DNA of 6,470 bases from an uncultured Cloacibacillus sp. (lineage in GTDB: Bacteria; Synergistota; Synergistia; Synergistales; Synergistaceae), in the NCBI GenBank assembly GCA_900544635.1, contig UQVV01000104.1, forward strand, positions 1 through 6,470, read 5' to 3'. The position numbers were made by a program, and so were the translations under genes. The notes beneath the pieces were generated by a model. It was not told the origin of the DNA and ran no database searches. It worked only from the letters and a program-made list of their open reading frames with translations. Below, piece after piece: positions 1-6,064 of the stretch (the first letter of the stretch is position 1; each line of letters opens with the position of its first letter).

Positions 1-186
1 GAGGCCGGCTCCACCGACGGCACCGCTATAGCCAAAGCCCTCGAAAACACCAAAGACCTCCAGCTCGCGATATCGCCTCTGACGATCGACCCGAAGACGC
101 ACAACCCGTACAAGAGAATGGGCTTCGTCCTCCGAGTCAACGAAAATCTGACGGCCGTCTTCCACAAGGAAGTAATTCCCGATTAA
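1..186 (+). CDS. ABC transporter substrate-binding protein, branched-chain amino acid (LivJ) type, C-terminal fragment
   Basis: Frame 1 is open from the window edge to a TAA at 184-186 and encodes the last 61 residues of a protein. The piece reads through a helix with DGTAIAKALENTKD, then a turn with TIDPKTHNPYKRM and a closing strand ending in FHKEVIPD. This is the usual end of periplasmic-binding-protein type 1 (Peripla_BP_6) receptors, where a 'gain/add residue, I-A-x-A-L-E-x-T-K-D' helix is followed by 'F/I-D-x-x-x-x-x-P' and a final beta strand. Such proteins capture branched-chain or related amino acids outside the membrane and pass them to a LivHMGF-type permease. The N-terminal signal peptide and ligand-binding lobes lie outside the window, so the ligand cannot be judged. 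A strong terminator follows 22 nt after the stop, so this is the last gene of its transcript. Family assignment is fairly secure; specificity is unknown. Confidence 0.75.
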   Translation, partial: EAGSTDGTAIAKALENTKDLQLAISPLTIDPKTHNPYKRMGFVLRVNENLTAVFHKEVIPD

Positions 187-208
187 GCGGAACTTTTCGC
201 GAATACGC

Positions 209-236
209 AAAAGCGCCCCAAAAGGGGCGCTTTTTT
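209..236 (+). terminator. Intrinsic terminator after the binding-protein gene
   Basis: AAGCGCCCC (211-219) pairs with GGGGCGCTT (224-232) around an AAAA loop. The A residues at 209-210 can extend the stem into the six-T run at 231-236. A perfect GC-rich stem followed by a T tract, placed 22 nt after a stop codon, is a textbook Rho-independent terminator. It separates the transporter transcript from the ATPase gene downstream. Confidence 0.93.
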
Positions 237-437
237 GTGACGTTCGGGGATTGGCGGCGGCGGATGTGATTTTTATGTTAATCGCCATAACGGAGATACG
301 CCGCTTTGGATTTCAGCAGTTCGCCGCAATCCTCCATTCATACAAATTCTTATGTTTCATTCATACAAATTTGCGCGTTATATTCCCATCATTTTCTGAG
401 ATGCCGCCGCGGCTTTGCCCGCCGCGCGCCCGCACGC
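237..437. other. Non-coding intergenic stretch upstream of the ATPase promoter
   Basis: No convincing gene is seen here. The one open frame (251-469, +) would give a 72-residue Phe-rich peptide with no ribosome-binding site and no family resemblance, and it runs through the promoter. Base composition changes along the stretch: 240-330 is mixed, 335-395 is AT-rich and holds a direct repeat, and 400-436 is very GC-rich. The likely role is regulatory or spacer DNA in front of the ATPase gene. Confidence 0.6.
335..371. repeat. 14-nt direct repeat, two copies 23 nt apart
   Basis: CATTCATACAAATT occurs exactly at 335-348 and again at 358-371, a period of 23 nt or about two helical turns. It lies in an AT-rich patch that contrasts with the GC-rich surroundings. 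Same-face spacing of two identical sites would suit a dimeric or tandem DNA-binding protein. The pair lies about 67-100 nt upstream of the predicted -35 box, which would fit an activator or a distant operator better than a steric repressor. A simple local duplication is the alternative. Confidence 0.5.
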
Positions 438-466
438 TTGATTTTTTCTTCTCCTTCTTTCATAAT
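438..466 (+). promoter_or_regulatory. Sigma-70-type promoter for the ATPase gene
   Basis: A -35 box TTGATT (438-443, four of six consensus bases including TTGA) and a -10 box CATAAT (461-466, five of six) are separated by exactly 17 nt. Transcription would start near 472-474. That leaves a leader of roughly 50 nt to the preferred start at 522, with the ribosome-binding site inside it. It would leave only about 13 nt to the alternative GTG at 486. Predicted from sequence only. Confidence 0.6.
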
Positions 467-504
467 TAACGCATAAGTAATTTACGTGAAAGTTAATTGT
501 TTGC

Positions 505-513
505 AAAGGGGGG
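505..513 (+). promoter_or_regulatory. Ribosome-binding site that decides the ATPase start
   Basis: AAAGGGGGG at 505-513 is a purine-rich Shine-Dalgarno-like run ending 8 nt before the GTG at 522. The upstream in-frame GTG at 486 has no such element before it (the preceding bases are AT-rich: TAAGTAATTTAC). This favours initiation at 522. Confidence 0.65.
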
Positions 514-521
514 AAACGTGC

Positions 522-1916
522 GTGTTTATAGGGCGAGAGAGAGAGCTGTCAGAATTTGACGCGCTGTACCGGCAGGACCGGTTTCAGCTGTTTGTGCTTT
601 ACGGGCGCAGGCGCGTCGGCAAGACGACCTTCCTGCGCGAGTTCTGCAAGGATAAGCCGTGCATCTTTTATTCGGCCGAGCAGAGCAACGACAAGTTGAA
701 TCTCGAAAAATTTTCGGCGCGCGTATTCAGCCATTACGGCGAGACAGATTTAGAGCCGTTCGCAAGCTGGGAGAAGGCTCTGCTCTATATACACCGCCGC
801 CAGAGCGCAGAGCGGCTCGTCCTCGTTTTCGACGAATTCCCTTATCTTGCGGCCGTCAGCCCGTCCGTGCTGTCGGTACTTCAGCACCTTGTCGATCATA
901 CGCTTAAAGACGGGAAGCTGTTCATCGTGCTCTGCGGGAGCTATATGGGCTTTATGGAAAAAGAGGTGCTGAGCGCAAAGAGCCCGCTCTTCGGGCGCAG
1001 AACGGGGCAGCTGCACATGAAGCCGTTTGATTATCTGACGAGCGCGGAGTTTATGCCCGGCTTTTCAAACGAGGAAAAGCTGACGCTTTACGGAGCCGCA
1101 GGCGGAACCGCGATGTACCTGGGACTGGTGAACCGGGATAAGACGCTCGCAGAAAATATTGAGGACATGTTTCTGAAATCGACGGGCTACCTGTATGAGG
1201 AGCCGCAGCTTCTTCTGCGGCAGGAGGTGCAGGAGCCGGGCGTATACAACGCCGTGATAGAGGCGATAGCGGGGGGCGCGTCGCGCTCGGGAGAGATCGC
1301 CGCAAAAGCCGGGGAAGAGGCGGCGAAATGTCTGAAGTATATCAACACGCTCTGCGAGCTGGGGATTCTGCACAAAGAAATTCCGTTCGGTGAAAAATCG
1401 GGCTCGCGGAAAACTATTTATGCGCTGTCGGATTTTATGTTCCGTTTCTGGTTCCGTTACGTTGCGAAAAACAGGACGCTTATCGAGACCGGCGCTGGCG
1501 ACGCGGTGTGGCGGCTTCGCGTACAGCCGGATTTGAGCGTATATATGGGGCGCGTCTTTGAGACAGTCTGCCGCGATTTTATGCTCCGGGAGAACGCTGC
1601 CGGGCGTCTGCCGTTTCTTTTCACGGACATAGGCCGATGGTGGGGAACCGACCCGCGCACGCGGAAGCAGGCCGAGATTGATCTCGTTGCGAGCGACGGA
1701 AAGGATTATATTTTCTGCGAATGCAAATGGAGGAATGAGAAGCTGGATCTCGGCGTGCTGCAAAATCTGAAAGACAAAGCCGCGCTGTTCGGCGAACGCT
1801 CCGAGAACGCACGCTGCGCGCTTTTCTCGAAGTCCGGCTTCACGAACGCCGTCAAGGAGGCGGCGCGCGCGGACGAGCGCCTGACGCTCTTCTCGATGGA
1901 CGATTTAATGAAGTAA
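522..1916 (+). CDS. ATP-binding protein with ATPase_2 domain and C-terminal DUF234 nuclease-like domain
   Basis: A 464-residue protein counted from GTG 522; the open frame extends to GTG 486. I chose 522 because it has a ribosome-binding site and gives an N-terminus MFIGRERELSEF, the usual opening of this family. From 522, the Walker A motif GRRRVGKT is at about 28-35, Walker B LVLVFDEF at 99-106, a sensor-like CGS at 138-140, and the family motif SPLFGRRTG at 154-162. A winged-helix-like middle is followed by a C-terminal DUF234 domain with GRVFE, then EID (385-387) and ECK (400-402). That acid-spacer-E-x-K layout resembles a PD-(D/E)XK nuclease fold. The family (ATPase_2 plus DUF234) is widespread in archaea and anaerobic bacteria and its cellular role is not established, so nuclease activity is inference from the motif. 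The gene stands alone, with its own promoter and terminators on both sides. It has no visible link to the neighbouring metabolic genes and may be an accessory gene. Confidence 0.88.
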   Translation: MFIGRERELSEFDALYRQDRFQLFVLYGRRRVGKTTFLREFCKDKPCIFYSAEQSNDKLNLEKFSARVFSHYGETDLEPFASWEKALLYIHRRQSAERLVLVFDEFPYLAAVSPSVLSVLQHLVDHTLKDGKLFIVLCGSYMGFMEKEVLSAKSPLFGRRTGQLHMKPFDYLTSAEFMPGFSNEEKLTLYGAAGGTAMYLGLVNRDKTLAENIEDMFLKSTGYLYEEPQLLLRQEVQEPGVYNAVIEAIAGGASRSGEIAAKAGEEAAKCLKYINTLCELGILHKEIPFGEKSGSRKTIYALSDFMFRFWFRYVAKNRTLIETGAGDAVWRLRVQPDLSVYMGRVFETVCRDFMLRENAAGRLPFLFTDIGRWWGTDPRTRKQAEIDLVASDGKDYIFCECKWRNEKLDLGVLQNLKDKAALFGERSENARCALFSKSGFTNAVKEAARADERLTLFSMDDLMK

Positions 1917-1949
1917 GCAAAAGCGCCCCTTTCGGGGCGCTTGCTTTTG
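1915..1949. terminator. Bidirectional terminator between convergent ATPase gene and citF
   Basis: AAGCGCCCC (1921-1929) pairs with GGGGCGCTT (1934-1942) around a TTTC loop. An outer AAGC (1915-1918) can pair with GCTT (1943-1946) if two A residues bulge. On the plus strand the stem is followed by GCTTTTG; on the minus strand it is followed by TTTTGCTT. The hairpin begins inside the ATPase stop codon and ends 26 nt from the citF stop, so it can end both transcripts. Its 9-bp stem is identical to that of the terminator at 211-232. Confidence 0.85.
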
Positions 1950-1975
1950 TGTGACGCTGCGTTTATTTGGCGGCG

Positions 1976-3523
1976 TTATTTTTTCAGCTGTCTTACGACG
2001 TCTATCACGGTGCCGTCGCGCCATTCCACTACGCCCACTATTCTGTCGGTGGTGGCTACGGGGTCGGTGGGGCCGGACATTTTTCTGGCTCTCGCGGCGA
2101 GCTCGTCCATCGGGACGACGGGGAGGCCCTTGACTTCGCTGACGGCGTCGAGCAGGTCTTTGCGGCGCGGGTTGATCGTTATGCCGTATTCGGTGACGAT
2201 GGCGTCGATTACCTCGCCCGGGGTCGTGACGCTGTAGACCCTGTCGGTGACGCAGGGGATGCGTCCGCGGAGCAGCGGCTGCGCTATTATCGTGAGCTTC
2301 GCGCCGGCCGCGGTGTCCTGGTGTCCGCCGGTGCCATGGAGCAGAGCGCCGTCGGCTTCGGTGTTGACGTTGGCGTTGAAGTCGGTGTCGACTTCGGTCG
2401 CGCCGAGGATTACGACGTCGAGCATGTTGACCGCCGCGCCGCAGTTCCACGGGTTCGCGTACCAGTCGGCGGAGATTTCTATGTGGTTCGGGTTTTCGGC
2501 TATCGAGCGCACGGCGTCGAGGTCGAAGGACTGCACGTCCATGAGCTTCCCGAGCAGCCCTTCTTTGAGCAGCTCGACGAAGTAGCCCGTTATTCCGCCG
2601 AGGCCGAAGCCGCCCTTTATTCCCTTACGTATCATCGCCTGCTTCATGAAGGCGGTGACGGCGAGCGGTATGCCGCCCGCGCCGGTCTGGAACGAGATGC
2701 CGTCTTTGAAGTAGGGGCTCGCCTCGATGAGCTGCGCCGCGTATTTCGATATGAGCAGGCGCAGCGGGTCGCGAGTGACCTTCGTCGTGCCTGAGACGAT
2801 GCCCGCGGGGTCGCCTATCGATGGCACTTCGACGACGATGTCGGCCTTTGTCTGCGGTATGGAGACGGGCGCGGCGGGGTAGGCGACGAGGTTGTCGGTG
2901 ACGGCTATCACGGTGTCGGCGTAGTCGGCGTCGGTGTAGGCGTAGCCGAGCGAGCCGCAGGCGGATTTGCCTATCGTGCCGCAGATGTTGCCGCAGCAGT
3001 CGGCGGTCGGCGCGGCGATGAAAGCGACGTCGATGTGCACGTCGCCCGCCATGACTGCGCGCGGGCGTCCGCCGTGGCTGCGCAGGACGACGGGCACGCC
3101 CATGCCGCCCTCGGAGACGAGCTGGCCTATCGGGCCGTTGACGGAACCCATGATTTTTGTGACGACGCCGCTCTTTATGTGGTCGATGACCTTTTTGTGG
3201 ACGCCGAAGAGCGCCGTCGGGAAGAGCGTCAAATCCTTGATTCCGAGCTCGGCGCATGCGTCGAGCACCATGTTTACTACGTAGTCTCCGTTTCTGAGAT
3301 GGTGGTGGAACGATATCGTCATCCCGCTTTTGAGGCCGCTGGCGCGAATCGCGTCCTTGAGCGAGGGCGCGACCTTGTTGGCGCGGTCGTTGTTGAAGCA
3401 GCGGAGCTTAGCGCCCGCTATGCGGCCTTCGGGCTTTCTCGCGAAGGCTCCTTCGAAATGGCGGACTTTACCGTAGCCCTCTATGTAGTCGGGTATCTCG
3501 CGTTTTACTGCGTTGACGGTCAT
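1976..3523 (-). CDS. citF: Citrate lyase alpha subunit (citrate:acetyl-ACP transferase)
   Basis: A 515-residue protein, the normal full length for CitF. In the citrate lyase complex the alpha subunit swaps acetyl for citryl on the acyl carrier protein, releasing acetate; CitE then cleaves citryl-ACP. Visible hallmarks are FHHHLRNGD (72-80), MGSVNGPIG (125-133), the Gly-rich GFGLGGITG, and in the C-terminal CoA-transferase-like half ATEVDTDFNANVNTEADG followed by GTGGHQDTAAGAKL. The start ATG (3521-3523) has AGGAGG 9 nt upstream (3533-3538), and this site overlaps the citE TAG at 3537-3539, indicating translational coupling. It is the last gene of the minus-strand operon and is followed by the convergent terminator. 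Citramalate lyase uses homologous subunits and cannot be excluded from sequence alone, but the citrate lyase call is the natural one. Confidence 0.95.
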   Translation of the reverse strand: MTVNAVKREIPDYIEGYGKVRHFEGAFARKPEGRIAGAKLRCFNNDRANKVAPSLKDAIRASGLKSGMTISFHHHLRNGDYVVNMVLDACAELGIKDLTLFPTALFGVHKKVIDHIKSGVVTKIMGSVNGPIGQLVSEGGMGVPVVLRSHGGRPRAVMAGDVHIDVAFIAAPTADCCGNICGTIGKSACGSLGYAYTDADYADTVIAVTDNLVAYPAAPVSIPQTKADIVVEVPSIGDPAGIVSGTTKVTRDPLRLLISKYAAQLIEASPYFKDGISFQTGAGGIPLAVTAFMKQAMIRKGIKGGFGLGGITGYFVELLKEGLLGKLMDVQSFDLDAVRSIAENPNHIEISADWYANPWNCGAAVNMLDVVILGATEVDTDFNANVNTEADGALLHGTGGHQDTAAGAKLTIIAQPLLRGRIPCVTDRVYSVTTPGEVIDAIVTEYGITINPRRKDLLDAVSEVKGLPVVPMDELAARARKMSGPTDPVATTDRIVGVVEWRDGTVIDVVRQLKK

Positions 3524-3536
3524 TGCTGCAAACCTC

Positions 3537-4397
3537 CTATGCGAGCCCCGCGCGGATGAGCGTGTATTCCGCGCGCTTGACGACGGGGACGTCGACCATT
3601 TTGCCGTCGACCGAGACGGCTCCCTGTCCGCGCGCAGCGGCTTCCTTGGCCGCCGCGATTATCTTCTGGGCCTTGGCTATTTCGGCTTCGGTCGGGTTGA
3701 ACACGTCGTGGACTATCGCTATCTGGTTCGGGTGGATTACGGATTTTCCCGCGAAGCCGAGCTGCTTGATGAATTCCGCCTCGCGGCGCAGCCCTTCGTC
3801 GTCGGTGACGCGCGCGTAGACGGTGTCGAGCGGGTCGACGCCCGCGGCGCGCGCGGCGAAGACGAGCATGCGGCGCGCCCATTCGAGCTCGGTGCCGCTG
3901 TCGGAGCGCTCGGTGCGCAGGTCGGCGCGAAGGTCCTCGCCGCCCGGGATTATCGCGGCGACGCGCGGAGACGCGGTCGCTATGTCGTATGCGTTCCAGA
4001 TTCCCTTCGCGGTCTCGAGCAGGCAGAAGAGCTTGAGCTTGCCCTGCGGGATGCCGTTTTTGTCTTCGAGTATGGAGAGCTCCTCGTCGAGTATCTTTAC
4101 CGTCTCGGGGCCGTCGACTTTCGGAGCGCGGACGCCGTCGAGCCGCTTCATCGGGACTATGGCGGCGAGGTCCTCGCGCCAGTATTCCGTGTCGACGCCG
4201 TTGATTCTGACGGTCACCTCGCAGTTTCCGAATTCGCCCTGCTCGAGGTATCTCGACACAAGGATGCGCGCGGTGTCCTTCTCGGACATCGCGACGGCGT
4301 CTTCAAGGTCGAGTATCACTCCGTCGGAGCCGAAGAGCCAGCCGCGCGTGAGCATGTTCGGGTTGTTGCCGGGAAGGTAGAGCATCGTGCGGCGCAT
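3537..4397 (-). CDS. citE: Citrate lyase beta subunit (citryl-ACP lyase)
   Basis: A 286-residue CitE/HpcH-family TIM-barrel protein of close to normal length. The beta subunit performs the C-C cleavage, citryl-ACP giving acetyl-ACP and oxaloacetate, and needs Mg2+. Expected elements are in order: YLPGNNPNM (7-15), LDLEDAV (29-35), the substrate arginine in RIN (64-66), the metal-site glutamate in LLETAKG (E128), PGGEDL (151-156, with the metal aspartate D155), and GKSVIHPNQ (217-225). Its ATG (4395-4397) directly follows the citD TAA (4398-4400). The ribosome-binding run AAGGGGG lies inside the end of citD, so the two are translationally coupled. The C-terminal residues overlap the citF ribosome-binding site. 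The HpcH/CitE family includes other lyases, but the citD-citE-citF arrangement makes this assignment firm. Confidence 0.95.
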   Translation of the reverse strand: MRRTMLYLPGNNPNMLTRGWLFGSDGVILDLEDAVAMSEKDTARILVSRYLEQGEFGNCEVTVRINGVDTEYWREDLAAIVPMKRLDGVRAPKVDGPETVKILDEELSILEDKNGIPQGKLKLFCLLETAKGIWNAYDIATASPRVAAIIPGGEDLRADLRTERSDSGTELEWARRMLVFAARAAGVDPLDTVYARVTDDEGLRREAEFIKQLGFAGKSVIHPNQIAIVHDVFNPTEAEIAKAQKIIAAAKEAAARGQGAVSVDGKMVDVPVVKRAEYTLIRAGLA

Positions 4398-4661
4398 TTA
4401 TTTCGCCCCCTTCAGCCTTTTGTAGGCAGCCTCGACGCGCGCGCCGAGCACTATGTCGAGCGCGCCGTTGTCCTGCACCGTAACGGCGAGGTCCGTCGCT
4501 CCGAGCGACGCGAGCGTTTCGTTTATTTTCTTTTCCATCGCGCTTTTGAAGCGCGCGGCGCTCGCCCCCGTGATTTCTATTTTCACTCCGGCCCCGGGCG
4601 CTTCTTCGAGCGTCACGAGGCAGTCCATCGATTCAAGCGTCCCCGCCTGCGATGTCTTCAT
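4398..4661 (-). CDS. citD: Citrate lyase gamma subunit (acyl carrier protein)
   Basis: An 87-residue protein, slightly shorter than the roughly 95-100 residues of enterobacterial CitD. It begins MKTSQAGTLESMD; the serine in GTLES (Ser11) matches the serine that carries the 2'-(5''-phosphoribosyl)-3'-dephospho-CoA arm in characterised citrate lyases. A later GALDIVLGARVEAA segment matches the conserved 'GALDxxLxARxEAA' end of CitD. It carries the acetyl/citryl group between CitF and CitE. The start ATG (4659-4661) has AAGGAGG 9 nt upstream (4671-4677). The stop is back to back with the citE start. Enzymes that build and attach the prosthetic arm (CitG, CitX) and the acetylating ligase CitC are not in the window. 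Confidence 0.94.
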   Translation of the reverse strand: MKTSQAGTLESMDCLVTLEEAPGAGVKIEITGASAARFKSAMEKKINETLASLGATDLAVTVQDNGALDIVLGARVEAAYKRLKGAK

Positions 4662-4686
4662 TTCGCCATTCCTCCTTACGATGTAA

Positions 4687-4728
4687 AAGCGGCCCGCCCG
4701 TCTTGACTTTGCGAAAGGCGCGCCGCTT
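4687..4728 (-). other. GC-rich hairpin between isocitrate dehydrogenase gene and citD
   Basis: On the plus strand AAGCGGC (4687-4693) pairs with GCCGCTT (4722-4728). After a C/C mismatch, CGCC (4695-4698) pairs with GGCG (4717-4720), leaving an 18-nt loop. Read on the minus strand, the direction of the operon, the stem is followed by only TTTTAC. It could therefore be a leaky terminator or attenuator, an mRNA-stabilising structure or a processing site, but it is not a strong intrinsic terminator. It would lower or separate citDEF expression from the two upstream genes. Confidence 0.45.
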
Positions 4729-4733
4729 CGTTT

Positions 4734-4762
4734 ATTCTACTCTAATTTACGGTACTTTTGTA
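4734..4762 (-). promoter_or_regulatory. Possible weak internal promoter for citDEF
   Basis: On the minus strand a -10-like TAGAAT (4739 to 4734, five of six consensus bases) lies 17 nt from TACAAA (4762 to 4757, three of six). It sits in the only AT-rich patch of the operon, just after the dehydrogenase stop. If used, the transcript would start near 4727, placing the 4687-4728 hairpin at its extreme 5' end. The -35 match is poor, so this is only a candidate. Confidence 0.25.
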
Positions 4763-4764
4763 CG

Positions 4765-6036
4765 CTAGTCATCGAAGCCTACGAGCGACGCCTCGTCCCA
4801 TGCGCACATCTCGTGGACTTTTTTCTTCGCCGCTTCAAGTTTTTCGCCCGTGAAGGCCGGATTTATCTTCTGCGCTATCGCGGCGGCCATGTCTATGGTC
4901 GACGCCGCGTTCTTCTCCCAGTCGGGGTCTCCGCGGAAGTCGCGCAGCACGTCGTAGGTGAGCGTGCCTGGCCTGCTTTCGACGAGGACCTCGCCGAGCG
5001 CCTTTTCTATCTTCTGCGCCGCCTCGTCGAGGCCGAGGTACTCGAGCATCATTTTGCAGGTGAGGATCATCGCGCTCGGGTTGACCTTGTACTGGTGCGC
5101 GTACTTCGGCACGGAGCCGCTCGACGGCTCGAAGAGCGCCGTGTTCTTTCCGATGTTGCCGGAGGGCGCGAAGCCGAGGCCGCCGGTCAGCTGCGACGCC
5201 TCGTCGGAGAGGATGTCGCCGAAGACGTTCGAGGCGACGATTATGCTGTAGTCCTGCGGGTTCTTGATGAGCCACATCGCGGTCGCGTCGGCGTTCTCCT
5301 CGATTCCCTTGATGCCGTACTGCTCGTACTCCTTCGCGATTTCAAGGAAGATGCGCTTCATCATGCCGTCGGTCTGACGGATGACGTTGGCTTTGTTGCA
5401 GCAGTGGACCGTCTTGCGGCCGGTCGCCTTCGCGTACTCGAAGGCGGCGCGGATGATGCGCGTGCAGCCCTCTTCGGAGAATACGCGCCACGATACGGCT
5501 ATCTCGCCCTTGCCTTCGCGGAAGCGGTCCATGCCTTTGTGCAGGTCGAACATCTCTTTCGGCAGCGGGAAGAATTCCACGGCGGCGTAGAGGTCTTCCG
5601 TGTTCTCGCGGAACATCACGATGTCGATGTCGGGATTCTTCGCAAGCGGCGTGCCGATGCCGGGCAGAGTCTTTGCGGGGCGTAGGTTGATGTAGAGGTC
5701 GAAGAGCTGGCGCATCTGGAGTATCGCGGACTTGAAGCCCTTGACGCCGGCCTTGGATGTGATGGCGGCCATTATCGTCGCGTCGGTCTCTTCGATGGAT
5801 TTTATCGTCTCCGGGGGAACGGTGTTGCAGCGCGGGTCGCCTTCGCCGAATTTCTTGTTCGACTTTTCCCACATACACCAGCCGAGGTCTGCGCGATGCC
5901 AGTTGATGGGCAGGTCGAGGGACTCGAGGACGAGCAGAGCGCCCTCCATCATGTCGAAGCCGGAGTCGTCGCCCGCCATGTACGTCACGTCGTAGCGGTC
6001 TTTCTTTGCCTTAACCTTCATAATGTTCTCTGCCAT
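4765..6036 (-). CDS. icd: NADP-type isocitrate dehydrogenase family protein (isocitrate/isopropylmalate dehydrogenase superfamily)
   Basis: A 423-residue beta-decarboxylating dehydrogenase, close to the 416 residues of E. coli Icd. Expected reaction: isocitrate + NADP+ to 2-oxoglutarate + CO2 + NADPH, possibly run reductively here. Conserved residues (E. coli numbers in brackets): S103 (S113), R109 (R119), R119 in NLRP (R129), R143 in FRENTED (R153), Y150 (Y160), K215 in NKANV (K230), D250 (D283), D274 and D278 in FGDILSD (D307, D311). All five NADP-selecting residues are present: K311, Y312, V318, Y361 and R365 (K344, Y345, V351, Y391, R395). Deviations: the usual GDGIG near the N-terminus is GDDSG; the N115 position is Ile (I105), as in hydrophobic-pocket relatives; and H339 is Ser (S306). 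The family is certain; substrate is probable but not proven. The ATG has AGGAGG 7 nt upstream (6044-6049). The gene lies 58 nt after the LeuD-type gene and 103 nt before citD. Confidence 0.85.
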   Translation of the reverse strand: MAENIMKVKAKKDRYDVTYMAGDDSGFDMMEGALLVLESLDLPINWHRADLGWCMWEKSNKKFGEGDPRCNTVPPETIKSIEETDATIMAAITSKAGVKGFKSAILQMRQLFDLYINLRPAKTLPGIGTPLAKNPDIDIVMFRENTEDLYAAVEFFPLPKEMFDLHKGMDRFREGKGEIAVSWRVFSEEGCTRIIRAAFEYAKATGRKTVHCCNKANVIRQTDGMMKRIFLEIAKEYEQYGIKGIEENADATAMWLIKNPQDYSIIVASNVFGDILSDEASQLTGGLGFAPSGNIGKNTALFEPSSGSVPKYAHQYKVNPSAMILTCKMMLEYLGLDEAAQKIEKALGEVLVESRPGTLTYDVLRDFRGDPDWEKNAASTIDMAAAIAQKINPAFTGEKLEAAKKKVHEMCAWDEASLVGFDD

Positions 6037-6064
6037 GTCTGTTCCTCCTGTACTTTTACTTTTT

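Noticed and set aside
371..384. TATATT at 379-384 as an alternative -10 box
   Set aside because: The best upstream -35 (TTCATT at 356-361) matches only three of six positions, and the 438-466 promoter is clearly better and closer to the gene.
251..469. Short plus-strand open frame of 72 codons between the first terminator and the ATPase gene
   Set aside because: No Shine-Dalgarno sequence before its start, and it overlaps the predicted promoter and the direct repeats. The Phe-rich translation comes from T-rich DNA.
1065..1763. Minus-strand open frame of 232 codons inside the ATPase gene
   Set aside because: Antisense to Walker-motif-bearing coding sequence; no ribosome-binding site or family resemblance.
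1967..2794. Plus-strand open frame of 275 codons opposite the 3' half of citF
   Set aside because: It is antisense to a full-length conserved gene and its composition is typical of a mirrored GC-rich coding frame. No recognisable domain.
3513..4706. Long plus-strand open frame of 397 codons opposite citE and citD
   Set aside because: It lies antisense to two clearly recognised genes. Its translation is rich in Arg, Val, Ala, Glu and Asp in the manner of a shadow frame in GC-rich DNA, and I see no motif or ribosome-binding site.
4752..4763. GTACTTTTGTAC palindrome just downstream of the dehydrogenase stop as an operator
   Set aside because: The 4-bp arms are too short to be persuasive. The AAAAGTAC similarity near 6050-6058 is easily due to chance in AT-rich spacer.
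4813..5685. Plus-strand open frame of 290 codons opposite the dehydrogenase gene
   Set aside because: Same reasoning: fully contained antisense to a recognised enzyme, low-complexity Arg/Val/Leu/Glu composition, no start signal.
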